From Holophagae bacterium (GTDB lineage: Bacteria; Acidobacteriota; Holophagae; Acanthopleuribacterales; Acanthopleuribacteraceae), in the NCBI GenBank assembly GCA_029263455.1, contig JAJCXM010000026.1, forward strand, positions 209,318 through 273,317: 64,000 nucleotides of DNA, written 5' to 3'. Below, one piece after another: positions 26,596 through 35,564 of this stretch. The position numbers were made by a program, and so were the translations under genes. The stretch's first letter is position 1. Every line of letters begins with the position of its first letter. The notes below the pieces were generated by a model that made no database searches, was not told the DNA's origin, and saw only the letters and a list, made by a program, of their open reading frames with translations.

Positions 26596-28446
26596 TTAGT
26601 CAAGGCTCACATTGGCAGCTTGAAACAGTCCATCAATCGTGCCTTGCGAGATACTGTGGTAGCCCGCCCGCGCTTGCAGATAGGTCTCTTTTGCCAACTC
26701 GCGCGTCTGAGGTTGCGTAAGCATTAGTTCATAAAGAGGTTTTAGGAATTTTCGGCGACCAAACTTCTTAAGAAAAGTCGCCAAATCATCAAAACTACTG
26801 GAATGGTGAGATCGAATGGCCACCATAAACCAGGCAAAAGCAACCTCCGCATTTCCCGCTTGGTCTAGCGCAAAATGTTGCTGTAGTTGACCCGCACGTT
26901 CCGTACTTAGATCATGTGGCAGACTATTCAGAAATTGTAACCATTCCTGTGTAACCCAATCTTTGCTTTCAGGCATGGTTGCGTCGTTAACAAAGGCCTT
27001 TACATCCGCTTGTCTCTTGTTGAACTTTTCGCTAACGGCAACCACCATACTGGCTGGAATACCCGCTTGATAAATCCAACGCTTGGCATCAATCGTTTGC
27101 CATTTCTCTTTTTGGTCTTTAACCAAATGGACCTCAATGTCTTCAAGAAACGACTCGGTGGTTAATGTCTTGAACTTAAAACGCTCAAAGTAACCGCGCA
27201 AATATACATCAAAAGCCTCGCGGCCAAATGTCAGTTCGATGAGGCGCAGAAAGTTGGCCCCCTTTTCATAAGCAATATCGGTCATGCCGTCGTCTGGGTC
27301 TCTATCCTTCAGATTGAGCTTGAGGCGGGTGTCCTCCGGAGCCAGCGTTGCCGCAACCCGCTTGAGGTCAGCCTGTCCCAAGAACCGAATCATGCTAGCC
27401 ATGTCCTTGCCGTATAGAGCCTCCATAATGCGCTGTTCTATATATGTGGTGAAACCTTCATTAAGCCAAAAATCGTCCCATGTAGCATTGGTCACAAGGT
27501 TGCCCGACCATGAGTGTGCCAATTCATGGGCCAAAAGACTGACCAATGAACGATCACCTGCAATGACGGTTGGCGTGGCGAAGGTAATTCGTGGATTCTC
27601 CATGCCGCCGTATGGGAAGCTGGGCGGTAATACCAAAATATCCCAGCGTTCCCATGCGTACTCGCCAAGCAACGATTCGGATGCTTTGAGCATGGATTCC
27701 GCGTCACGGAACTCCGAGGCCGCCGCCTCAACTACTGACGGTTCCGCATAAACGCCCGTTCTATCAGAAATGGCCTTGAACTCCAATTCACCGACGGCCA
27801 AGGCGACTAAATATGTCGGAATCGGCTGCTCCATCACAAAACGAAAGACGCCTTCATCGCGATTGTGTTGACCATGCCTAGCGCTCATCACCGCAGAAAA
27901 CCCTTTCGGCACGTGCACAACCGCATTGTAGGTCACCTTAGCGCCCGGCGAATCCATACATGGAATCCATGTCCTGGCTAAAATCGCCTGCGATTGAGTA
28001 AACAAAAACGGCTTTTTACTGGCGGTCTGTTCCGCAGAAAGCCATTGGACAGCCGCTGCATTAGGCGATGTCTTGTATTCAATGCGCACCTTATCCACCG
28101 TTCGATCACCCAACTCAATGATTAGGGGGCGACCCATAAAGGGTTTCTCGTCACCCAAGTGAAATTTCAAGGGTTGTTGTGTTTGATCAGAAACGGATTC
28201 AATGGTTAAGTCTCTGGTATCTAATACCAATTGTTTGATATCTTCACTTGCAACCTTTAACTGAAACTCAACCGAAGCATTCATCTGATTCGTTTCAAAA
28301 TTCAAACGGATATCTAAATCAAGGTGGTTGATACTTATCTCGTGCGTATTCGCAAAGCTATGGGGGTCCTGAACCATCAAAAACATGATCACCTCAATAA
28401 AAGCCACAAAAACTCCAATCAATTTCGAACTAATCGTTCGATACAT
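26596..28446 (-). CDS. Exported M1 peptidase, leukotriene A4 hydrolase/aminopeptidase B type
   Basis: 616 residues with a signal peptide (LIGVFVAFIEVIMFLMV). The order of domains is beta N-domain, catalytic domain and helical C-domain, as in LTA4 hydrolase. The exopeptidase motif is GGMENPRITF, the zinc site is HELAHSWSGN, and the third ligand Glu is in WLNEGFTTYIE; YEKGANFLRLIE carries the catalytic Tyr. Probably releases N-terminal residues from peptides in the periplasm. It differs clearly from the M1 enzyme at 16274, which lacks the C-domain. Divergent from the porin-like gene, with a 10-base palindrome in the spacer. Confidence 0.9.
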   Translation of the reverse strand: MYRTISSKLIGVFVAFIEVIMFLMVQDPHSFANTHEISINHLDLDIRLNFETNQMNASVEFQLKVASEDIKQLVLDTRDLTIESVSDQTQQPLKFHLGDEKPFMGRPLIIELGDRTVDKVRIEYKTSPNAAAVQWLSAEQTASKKPFLFTQSQAILARTWIPCMDSPGAKVTYNAVVHVPKGFSAVMSARHGQHNRDEGVFRFVMEQPIPTYLVALAVGELEFKAISDRTGVYAEPSVVEAAASEFRDAESMLKASESLLGEYAWERWDILVLPPSFPYGGMENPRITFATPTVIAGDRSLVSLLAHELAHSWSGNLVTNATWDDFWLNEGFTTYIEQRIMEALYGKDMASMIRFLGQADLKRVAATLAPEDTRLKLNLKDRDPDDGMTDIAYEKGANFLRLIELTFGREAFDVYLRGYFERFKFKTLTTESFLEDIEVHLVKDQKEKWQTIDAKRWIYQAGIPASMVVAVSEKFNKRQADVKAFVNDATMPESKDWVTQEWLQFLNSLPHDLSTERAGQLQQHFALDQAGNAEVAFAWFMVAIRSHHSSSFDDLATFLKKFGRRKFLKPLYELMLTQPQTRELAKETYLQARAGYHSISQGTIDGLFQAANVSLD

Positions 28447-28483
28447 AATCCGCTAGGATAGTTATCAGCGTACCTTAATTTAT

Positions 28484-28493
28484 AGTGATCACT
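28484..28493. promoter_or_regulatory. Palindrome AGTGATCACT in a divergent spacer
   Basis: A perfect 10-base inverted repeat midway between the divergent M1 peptidase and outer-membrane barrel genes. It is short enough to be chance, but its position fits an operator. Confidence 0.25.
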
Positions 28494-28525
28494 CAACTGC
28501 TCCACCAGGCGGCATTGGAGGCAAA

Positions 28526-29854
28526 ATGACTCAGACAGCAATCTTCTTGTTATGCACACTTACGATTCAGGCCCAAGAAACGCGTTTCCGATTTGCCATT
28601 GAATCCGACATGCATTACCGCGACTCCAAGCACGCTGAATTCCCGATTCCATTTCCCTTCCCACCCGAATTCCTTCCGGTAGGCGACACAAACGGTTCCC
28701 TTGAGACGGTTGAGGCAGGGACCTTCTTCGAGACATCTCGGTTCTCACTCTTTGCGACGGTTGAACGTGACCTATGGACAGCACACGCCAAAGTCGACAT
28801 TATCGATATTTACGACCGCAACCCCACATCAAGCGATCGCGAATGGGATCTGGACGAGTTTTGGGTCAGATACGGCACCGAATATGAGCCCGGCGAGCTG
28901 CCAACCGAGCGCGGGTACTACGTAAAGCTAGGCAAGTTCGGCAAGTTTGAGCGACAAGACGACCGTCACTTGATTAGCTACGGTTTGGTTGGCACATCAT
29001 TCAACCGATTTGAAGATGCTGGTTTGGAAGCAAACTTTGACGTCACACCTAATTTCTATATCAAGGCTAGTTACACAACAGGTAACCCTGTGTTTATTCG
29101 CGACCCCAACGCCTTAGCTGGCGATAATGGCGCTCCGACACATAACCCATTCATCAACCCATTCCCAGATCCACCTCTAAAGAGCGGTATTGTGTTGCTA
29201 TATGACGCAGAAATCGAAGGCCCAGACTTTGATAACGCAGAGACTGGGCTTGGTCTTGGCTTTAGGTTTGGTGACGATGCCGGTCAACGTGTTTTTAATG
29301 GTTTGATTTCTTACTACGAACGGGATTTGGCTGACGAAGTGGAACTTCGCGGCACGTTCTACCACGGCGACCTTGACCTGCTGCGCGGTGTCGACGAATT
29401 CAATTTACCTGGTCTACCGATAAATGGACGTTCAAAAGAAGAACTAACTGCCACCTTCTGGCTTTACTTCGACGATGCAACCCTATTCCTTCAAGCAGTC
29501 GATAGCGACGTGGCCGGGCTCGAACGTAAAGGCTACGAGGGTGAATTCTCATGGACCTTCAAGTTGCCCCTGTGGTGGGCCTTCAACGAAGCACAAATCT
29601 TCCCTTCCATCACCCCAGTTCTACGTTATTCAAAAATTGATTCTGGATTTGTAGGCGATTTGGCTACTTACCCGGCTCCTAGCGTTTGGTGGAACTGGAA
29701 GAAGCTGGATATTGGCGTATCCGCCCGTCTGTACCGCGGTTGGCGTTTAACGGTTGAATATGCCGATAACCAATTCCTGCGAGGTAGCAATTGGGAGCAC
29801 AACGACGAATACCTGGCTACCGTTAGATGGCGGATGTCCAGTGATCAACGATAG
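28526..29854 (+). CDS. Outer-membrane beta-barrel protein (porin-like)
   Basis: 442 residues. A short signal (AIFLLCTLTIQAQ) precedes many alternating amphipathic strands such as GYYVKLGKFGKFE, FYIKASYTTGN and LDIGVSARLYRGWRLTVEYA, with long charged loops, typical of 14-18-stranded barrels. The last residues (EYLATVRWRM) form a barrel-closing strand though without terminal Phe. No known family was recognised; weak likeness to alginate-export or phosphate-selective porins is possible. SD TTGGAGGC precedes the ATG. It starts a run with the cupredoxin protein (10-base gap) and the kinase. Confidence 0.7.
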   Translation: MTQTAIFLLCTLTIQAQETRFRFAIESDMHYRDSKHAEFPIPFPFPPEFLPVGDTNGSLETVEAGTFFETSRFSLFATVERDLWTAHAKVDIIDIYDRNPTSSDREWDLDEFWVRYGTEYEPGELPTERGYYVKLGKFGKFERQDDRHLISYGLVGTSFNRFEDAGLEANFDVTPNFYIKASYTTGNPVFIRDPNALAGDNGAPTHNPFINPFPDPPLKSGIVLLYDAEIEGPDFDNAETGLGLGFRFGDDAGQRVFNGLISYYERDLADEVELRGTFYHGDLDLLRGVDEFNLPGLPINGRSKEELTATFWLYFDDATLFLQAVDSDVAGLERKGYEGEFSWTFKLPLWWAFNEAQIFPSITPVLRYSKIDSGFVGDLATYPAPSVWWNWKKLDIGVSARLYRGWRLTVEYADNQFLRGSNWEHNDEYLATVRWRMSSDQR

Positions 29855-29864
29855 GAGCGTAACC

Positions 29865-31259
29865 ATGCAAATTCGCGGATTGTGGTTAATCATTGCAATG
29901 ACCAGCTTAAGTTACGCTGGCAGTATTGAAGGTAAGATAACCGCTCCCAACCTTGAGACGGTTCCAACAGGTGCTGTCGTTTTTGTTGAGTTACTAGATG
30001 GCGAACCCTCAGCTTACGTGATAGGCATCAAGGACCGAACGTTTATCCCTCAGGTCGCCATTGTCCCAAGAGGAGTGGCCGTCGAATTCCATAACAGCGG
30101 CAACATAGCCCATAACCTTTACGCCCGCAGCGGAGCCAACACTTTTGTTGGCGGACGCCTTGATCCGGGCGAACGTGAACGCTTTACATTTAAGGAAACA
30201 GGCTTGGTGGAAGTCCATTGCAAGGTTTATGGAGACATGAAAGGGATCGTGCTGGTGCGAGACCGTGTCGCATGGACAGATGTCGCCGCCGATGGCAGTT
30301 TTAGACTAAGCCAATTAGCACCCGGTGTTTATCGATTAGGCGCATGGGTTCCCGGATACCCATACATAGAACGTCAAGTTACCGTCATCGCCCATGACAA
30401 AGCCACCATCCATCTGGCTTACGACGCGCCATACACTCCACCTTCACCCCCAGTTGTGGTGGCGCCTCTAACGAGGCCCCAGGTCAAAGAGGCTGTCGCA
30501 GATGTACCTAAACCTGAAGTGGTTACCGTGGAGCAAGAGCAAGCGCACACTCAAGCGGAACCCGAGTCAGTGGCCATCAACAAAGAACCAGAAACTTCAG
30601 AAGAAGTAGAAAGCACTCAGCTAGTTGCTGAAGTAGCCAAACCGACCCCAGAAACGCCTAGCACAGGGACACTGGTGGGCCAGATCTCCACCTCAGGCGA
30701 CGCCGCCGGCGACCCCATCGTGGTATGGCTAACAGGCTCAAACCTCACAGCACCTTCACAAGTTAATAATCGATTTGAAATCGTGACCAAGAATAAGCAG
30801 TTTGTTCCCCATGTTTTGGCTGTTCCAAAAGGAGCCAAGGTTCACTTCCCAAACTCAGATCCCATCATCCATAACGTCTTTTCGGTGTCTGGTGCAAATG
30901 CATTTGATGCCGGTCGATATCCCGAGGGCCAAGGCGTCTCCCATCAGTTTGAACATGAAGGCTTAGTCAAGGTCTTCTGCAACGTACACCACGAAATGAA
31001 CGCCTACATCATGATTGCCGACACACCCCATATCGCTTATGTAGGGCCTAACGGAAAATTCCAATTTCAAAATCTATTACCAGGTGAATACAGCATTCAA
31101 GCTTTTCATCCTCATGGCAAATTAGTGCAGGAACAGGTTAGAATCGTCGCAGCACAAACTGCGAACGCGCAGTTAAGCTTGTCCCTCAAAGAGAAACGCA
31201 TCGCCCATCGCAACAAAATCGGCAAACGATATAAGCGAGCCAATTCGGAGGCATACTAA
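29865..31259 (+). CDS. Exported twin cupredoxin / carboxypeptidase-regulatory-like protein
   Basis: 464 residues. Signal peptide (LWLIIAMTSLSYAG), then two copies of a cupredoxin-like domain plus a beta-sandwich: about 20-195 and 265-450, joined by an acidic Pro/Glu linker. Copy 2 keeps all type-1 copper ligands in order (H336, C372, H375, M378, in CNVHHEM). Copy 1 has H83, C119 and M125 but Tyr122 in place of the second His (CKVYGDM), so it may not bind copper normally. After each comes a short carboxypeptidase-regulatory-like unit (FRLSQLAPGVYRLGAW; FQFQNLLPGEYSIQAF). ATG 29865 has TAGGAG upstream. Likely a periplasmic metal or redox protein; role unknown. Confidence 0.78.
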   Translation: MQIRGLWLIIAMTSLSYAGSIEGKITAPNLETVPTGAVVFVELLDGEPSAYVIGIKDRTFIPQVAIVPRGVAVEFHNSGNIAHNLYARSGANTFVGGRLDPGERERFTFKETGLVEVHCKVYGDMKGIVLVRDRVAWTDVAADGSFRLSQLAPGVYRLGAWVPGYPYIERQVTVIAHDKATIHLAYDAPYTPPSPPVVVAPLTRPQVKEAVADVPKPEVVTVEQEQAHTQAEPESVAINKEPETSEEVESTQLVAEVAKPTPETPSTGTLVGQISTSGDAAGDPIVVWLTGSNLTAPSQVNNRFEIVTKNKQFVPHVLAVPKGAKVHFPNSDPIIHNVFSVSGANAFDAGRYPEGQGVSHQFEHEGLVKVFCNVHHEMNAYIMIADTPHIAYVGPNGKFQFQNLLPGEYSIQAFHPHGKLVQEQVRIVAAQTANAQLSLSLKEKRIAHRNKIGKRYKRANSEAY

Positions 31260-31261
31260 AT

Positions 31262-33208
31262 TTGAGTTCGTTACGCCACAAAGTCTGGCTCAGCATCACT
31301 GGCATTGTGGTTTTGTTACTTGCCGGCGTGGGATTTGTGTTTGAGCGATCGGCGCGTAGCACCGCAGACCGTGTCATTGTGCACGGACTGGAACGAGCCA
31401 AGCTGACCATTTCCAATTACGAACGAGATGTGCGAGCGCGCCTTGAATCGGTGAATGCATACATAAGTGGCAATAGCTATTTCAAAGCTTATATGGCCGA
31501 AGCAATCGAGTCTGGCGCCAATCAATCGTTACTAGATCAGTTCGACGAAATAAAACGCTTCGCCAAGTGCGACTTCATGGTCGTCACCGACGCAGAGGGC
31601 ACCATTGTGGTTTCCACGGCCACGGTTGAAGGTCGTTCCGAGACACTGCTACTCGAATCGCTCGAGTCCTTTGGGGCAGGTGGCGAATCAGTGAGTGTAC
31701 TAGCATTTGGATCCGCACTTTTTCATGTTGTTATGAGCGAAATAGCCGTTGGCGAAGCCGTATATGGTTACGTGGTTATTGGTTATCGAATCGATGATTT
31801 GGTGGCAAAACAATTCTCTGAATTGACCGACTGCGGTATTGCATTTGTTCAACTAGACACATCGGCTTTAATCAGTGCTGCCTCGTTTCCTGATCACCTC
31901 AACCAAGTAGACAGACAACAACTAGCCAGTGATTTCTCAACGCTCGTCCCAAACCAAGTTTCAGAGATCGTTTTGGACGGCGAACGTTTTAAAGCAATTA
32001 CAGGAGCTCTTGTCGCCAACACGGGTACTGACGTTGGCCGCTATGTAGCCATCAGATCAATCGATCGCGAGATGGGCCCTTTTCACCGCATGATCAGGTC
32101 TGCCATGATCCTAGGAGCGATTGCATTACTCATCCTCATCCCACTCAGTTTTTTTGTTTCTGGCGGCATCATTCGTCCTTTGTCAAACCTGACTGCGGTC
32201 GTCGATGGCTTACGCCAGGATCAGTTCGAGGATCAAGCAATTGACGTCAAGCGAAATGATGAGATTGGTGTGTTGGGACGTGCATTTACCAGCTTAGTCA
32301 AGGAGTTGAGAGAACAGCGTGAGTTGATTGACTTTTTGGAAAAGGCGGCTCAGAAAACGGTTGTCGCTGACCCGCAACCCGATACGCCTAGTGGCGGAAC
32401 CCTAAAAGAAAACACCATTCTCAGTGGCCGATACAAGATACTTGAAGTATTGGGAAAAGGTGGCATGGGTCAGGTCTACCGTGCTCATGACATGACCCTG
32501 GATGAAGTCGTAGCACTCAAGACTTTGTATATCGACGATCCTGCGCTGGTTGAAACCCTAAAAACGGAGACTAAATTGGCGCGTCGCGTGACGCACCGCA
32601 ACGTCGTTCGCACATTTGACTATCACGTCATGCAGGGTCTTCAGTTTGTGACTATGGAATATGTGCAGGGTCGCACGTTACGCCAGGCTCAACGCGGTGT
32701 CGACCAACTACCGGTTGCCATCGCAAACAGAATCATACGTCAAGTCTGCGCAGGTCTTCACGCCGCCCACGAAGCTGGGATCATTCACGGCGACGTAAAG
32801 CCGGACAATGTCATGATCGACAATCGTGGTGTCGTTAAAGTGATGGATTTTGGAGTGGCACGCATCGCAAAAAAAGAGAAGTCAGAACAAGCCTATATCA
32901 CGGGTACACCGATATATATGGCTCCCGAACAGATTATGGGTCAACCGATGGATGCCAGGACCGACCTTTATAGCGTTGGCGTCATGATGTTCCAGGTATT
33001 TGTAGGTCGGTTGCCATTTCAAGGTGAAACACCCACCCAGATATTTCATGCCCACTTGCATCAGGATGTTCCACGCCCGACCCAGTCCAACCCTTCTATC
33101 TCAAGTGAGTTAGAGTTGGTCATCATGAAAGCCATGAGCAAGAAGCCGTCCGAGCGGTTCCAGTCTCTGACACAACTTGAGGCCGTTCTCTCCGAAATGT
33201 CTAGTTAA
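31262..33208 (+). CDS. Transmembrane Ser/Thr kinase with extracytoplasmic sensor and HAMP
   Basis: 648 residues: membrane helix (about 8-26), periplasmic region of about 240 residues with a Cache/CHASE-like pattern, second helix (about 278-300), HAMP (about 300-350, PLSNLTAVVDGL...DEIGVLG), short coiled coil, kinase (about 386-645). Kinase motifs: GKGGMGQVY, VALKTL, DFGVARIA, GTPIYMAPEQ. The catalytic loop is IHGDVKPDN: Gly replaces Arg, so it is a non-RD kinase and activation-loop control probably differs. Chemoreceptor-like sensing on a Ser/Thr kinase is uncommon. TTG start two bases after the previous stop, with GGAGG upstream. Coupled to the cupredoxin gene, which may be part of its stimulus. 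Confidence 0.88.
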   Translation: MSSLRHKVWLSITGIVVLLLAGVGFVFERSARSTADRVIVHGLERAKLTISNYERDVRARLESVNAYISGNSYFKAYMAEAIESGANQSLLDQFDEIKRFAKCDFMVVTDAEGTIVVSTATVEGRSETLLLESLESFGAGGESVSVLAFGSALFHVVMSEIAVGEAVYGYVVIGYRIDDLVAKQFSELTDCGIAFVQLDTSALISAASFPDHLNQVDRQQLASDFSTLVPNQVSEIVLDGERFKAITGALVANTGTDVGRYVAIRSIDREMGPFHRMIRSAMILGAIALLILIPLSFFVSGGIIRPLSNLTAVVDGLRQDQFEDQAIDVKRNDEIGVLGRAFTSLVKELREQRELIDFLEKAAQKTVVADPQPDTPSGGTLKENTILSGRYKILEVLGKGGMGQVYRAHDMTLDEVVALKTLYIDDPALVETLKTETKLARRVTHRNVVRTFDYHVMQGLQFVTMEYVQGRTLRQAQRGVDQLPVAIANRIIRQVCAGLHAAHEAGIIHGDVKPDNVMIDNRGVVKVMDFGVARIAKKEKSEQAYITGTPIYMAPEQIMGQPMDARTDLYSVGVMMFQVFVGRLPFQGETPTQIFHAHLHQDVPRPTQSNPSISSELELVIMKAMSKKPSERFQSLTQLEAVLSEMSS

Positions 33209-33212
33209 TGAA

Positions 33213-33674
33213 ATGAAATTCGTTTCACGATTTTTCATGTTGGTCGCCGTCATTTCTGTCGTCGAAATGTGGCTGTTGATCGAGGTTTCGGCTCGGCTCG
33301 GTCTGGCATGGACGATTGCGGGTTGTGTATTGACCGGTGTCGTAGGCGGGGCGCTTGTCCGTCAAGAAGGCATCAAAACTCTGATGGACATTCAAAGAGT
33401 AGCGGCACAAGGGCGCGTGCCAGCACAAGAATTAGTTGCGGGCGCGATGTTGTTCGCCGTAGGCGCGTTGCTGGTCACGCCGGGTTTTGTGACTGACTCT
33501 CTGGGTTTCTTGGTTCTAGTACCTGGAATCCGGAGAAGCCTCGCTGCTTATTTACTGGATTGGTTTGCCGCGCGACCGAAGAAAGTCCATGCGGGCGAAG
33601 TAGTCATCGAGGCACAAGCTCGTAATCCAACGAGCGACCAACCCCTAATTCACAACGAAGACGATAAAAGCTAG
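33213..33674 (+). CDS. fxsA: FxsA family membrane protein
   Basis: 153 residues. The FxsA pattern is clear: N-terminal helix with VVEMWLLIEVSARLG, second helix (WTIAGCVLTGVVGGALVRQEG), and third region GAMLFAVGALLVTPGFVTDSLGFLVLVPGIR. FxsA in E. coli relieves exclusion of phage T7 by the F plasmid; its cell role is otherwise unknown. ATG 33213 begins four bases after the kinase stop. An upstream in-frame start lies inside the kinase gene and is not needed. Confidence 0.87.
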   Translation: MKFVSRFFMLVAVISVVEMWLLIEVSARLGLAWTIAGCVLTGVVGGALVRQEGIKTLMDIQRVAAQGRVPAQELVAGAMLFAVGALLVTPGFVTDSLGFLVLVPGIRRSLAAYLLDWFAARPKKVHAGEVVIEAQARNPTSDQPLIHNEDDKS

Positions 33675-33679
33675 ATATT

Positions 33680-33695
33680 TGGTATAAAAATTGCC
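33680..33695 (+). promoter_or_regulatory. Weak sigma54-like element before the Gld-like ABC operon
   Basis: TGGTATAAAAATTGCC has GG (33681-33682) and GC (33693-33694) at the GG-N10-GC spacing with TTGC kept. It lies just after fxsA and 157 bases before the ABC ATPase. The AT-rich spacer could also hold a sigma70 -10, so this is weak. Confidence 0.3.
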
Positions 33696-33851
33696 CAGTC
33701 AAGCTGACCGGGACCGCACATATCAATTGAATTGAGCGCAACAGGGGGTTCCGGTCGCAATGGGAGACGCCGCTATACGTCACTTTGGCGTATCGTGTTG
33801 GTCTTTCTTGCGTCTTTACACTGACCTCAACAAAAAGATGGAGAAGAGGAC

Positions 33852-34805
33852 ATGTCAAAAAACGATCAAAGTTCGCAAGAACGCGAGATACTGATCGATG
33901 TTCGTAACCTAAGTAAGTCCTATGGCCCGATACAAGCTTTGGATTCAATCAATTTCCAAGCACGTCGTGGCGATATTCTAGGATTTCTTGGCCCCAATGG
34001 GGCTGGTAAGTCGACAGCCATGAAAATTATTACCTGTTTCTTAGAAGCTAATGCAGGAGAGGTAGAAGTAGGCGGCTACGACATTAACGAACATTCGATC
34101 GAGGTGCGACGCCTCATTGGCTACTGCCCTGAGAGCGCGCCCGCCTACGGTGAAATGACGGTACAGGGATTTTTAGATTTTGTCTGTGACGCCCGCGACG
34201 TCGAGAACCGCCAGGAAGCCATTAGTAGAGTTGTGTCATTGACAGGACTTGAAAGCGTCATTCATCAATCAATAGAAACACTTTCAAAAGGCTTCAAACG
34301 TCGCGTTGGATTAGCCCAAGCGCTAATCCACGATCCAGAAGTACTTATTCTGGACGAACCGACCGACGGATTGGACCCAAACCAAAAGGCCCTCATCCAC
34401 GAGCTGATTAGCAGCCTTTCCGAGAAAAAGTGCATCGTACTTTCCACCCACATCCTGGATGAAGTGGAAAAAATCTGTAACCGCGCATTGATTATCAGTG
34501 AGGGTCGGATCTTAGTGGATTCGACCCCTGAGGATTTGATGCGTCAGGCTCCAAATCATAATGTGATTCGCGTTGTGATGTCTGAAGATAACAAGAGTAT
34601 GATCGACGCGGTCGAAAGCCAAGAGTGGTGCGAGAAAGTCGATCGTGAATCCGATAGCACTTTCAACATGGTGCCCCAGGATGGCAAGAACCATCTTTCT
34701 GACCTGCTCGCCACGCTGAAAGACACCACCTTACAAAGTATCCATCTGCAAGAAGGACGCTTGGACGAACTATTTCGGAAAATCACTAAGGGGGTGGCAG
34801 CATGA
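33852..34805 (+). CDS. ABC transporter ATP-binding protein, GldA-like
   Basis: 317 residues. Walker A GPNGAGKST, signature LSKGFKRRVGLAQAL, Walker B VLILDEPTDGLDP and the switch His in LSTHILDE are all intact. The C-terminal 80 residues resemble the extension found in GldA/NatA-type subunits. It forms an operon with the ABC-2 permease (ATGA overlap), a GldG-like protein and a DUF4340 protein. In Bacteroidetes GldA-F-G act in gliding; outside that phylum the set is widespread, and its cargo is unknown. Confidence 0.92.
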   Translation: MSKNDQSSQEREILIDVRNLSKSYGPIQALDSINFQARRGDILGFLGPNGAGKSTAMKIITCFLEANAGEVEVGGYDINEHSIEVRRLIGYCPESAPAYGEMTVQGFLDFVCDARDVENRQEAISRVVSLTGLESVIHQSIETLSKGFKRRVGLAQALIHDPEVLILDEPTDGLDPNQKALIHELISSLSEKKCIVLSTHILDEVEKICNRALIISEGRILVDSTPEDLMRQAPNHNVIRVVMSEDNKSMIDAVESQEWCEKVDRESDSTFNMVPQDGKNHLSDLLATLKDTTLQSIHLQEGRLDELFRKITKGVAA

Positions 34806-35554
34806 AGTTTACCGGCCTTAAATCGATTTTCAAGCGCGAGTTCAAGAGCTACTTTGCCTCGCCACTGGGCTATATCTTCGTGGTGATCTTCCTGGTCGGC
34901 ACGGGATTCTTAACAGTTTCTAGGGATTTTGGACGGTTCCTGGAACTCAGGCAGGCAAGCCTTGACCCGTTTTTCCAATTCGTACCCTGGATCATGGTGA
35001 TTCTGGTGCCTGCTGTCGCGATGCGACTCTGGGCTGAAGAACGCAAGTCCGGCACAATAGAACTCCTACTCACCTTACCCATCACCTTGGAAGCGTCATA
35101 CATGGGCAAGTTCCTAGCTGGCTGGTCATTCTTAGCCTTTTCGTTGTTACTGACGACGCCAGTGGCGATCATTGTCGCTTGGCTAGGTGACCCAGATTGG
35201 GGCACAATTTTCTCAGGTTATTTAGCTTGTGTGCTGCTTGCTGGCGCTTTTTTGGCCATCGGCATGCTGTTTTCAGCGATGACCAAAAACCAAGTTGTGG
35301 CCTTCATTTTGGGCATCACAGCCTGCATTCTTTTCCTAATTCTAGGACTACCACAAACCCTTGATGTACTGCTGGGAATACCTTTGATTGGCGGATACGC
35401 CGAGCAATTCTTTTCTAGCCTAAGCATCATCGATCATTTCAGTACCTTAACGCGCGGTTTACTTGAGCTTAAGACCCTCTTCTTTTTTGTGGTCATTACA
35501 TTAGCTTCGCTAGCCGTCGGCATGATGGTGCTGCGCCAAACCAAGGCTGTGTGA
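34802..35554 (+). CDS. ABC-2 type permease, GldF-like
   Basis: 250 residues with six predicted membrane helices, starting FKSYFASPLGYIFVVIFLVGTGFL and including MRLWAEERKSGTIELLLTLPIT, the cytoplasmic motif of ABC-2 permeases. Pairs with the ATPase just upstream (4-base overlap). Length and sequence layout fit GldF. Confidence 0.9.
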   Translation: MKFTGLKSIFKREFKSYFASPLGYIFVVIFLVGTGFLTVSRDFGRFLELRQASLDPFFQFVPWIMVILVPAVAMRLWAEERKSGTIELLLTLPITLEASYMGKFLAGWSFLAFSLLLTTPVAIIVAWLGDPDWGTIFSGYLACVLLAGAFLAIGMLFSAMTKNQVVAFILGITACILFLILGLPQTLDVLLGIPLIGGYAEQFFSSLSIIDHFSTLTRGLLELKTLFFFVVITLASLAVGMMVLRQTKAV

Positions 35555-35564
35555 GGAGAACACC

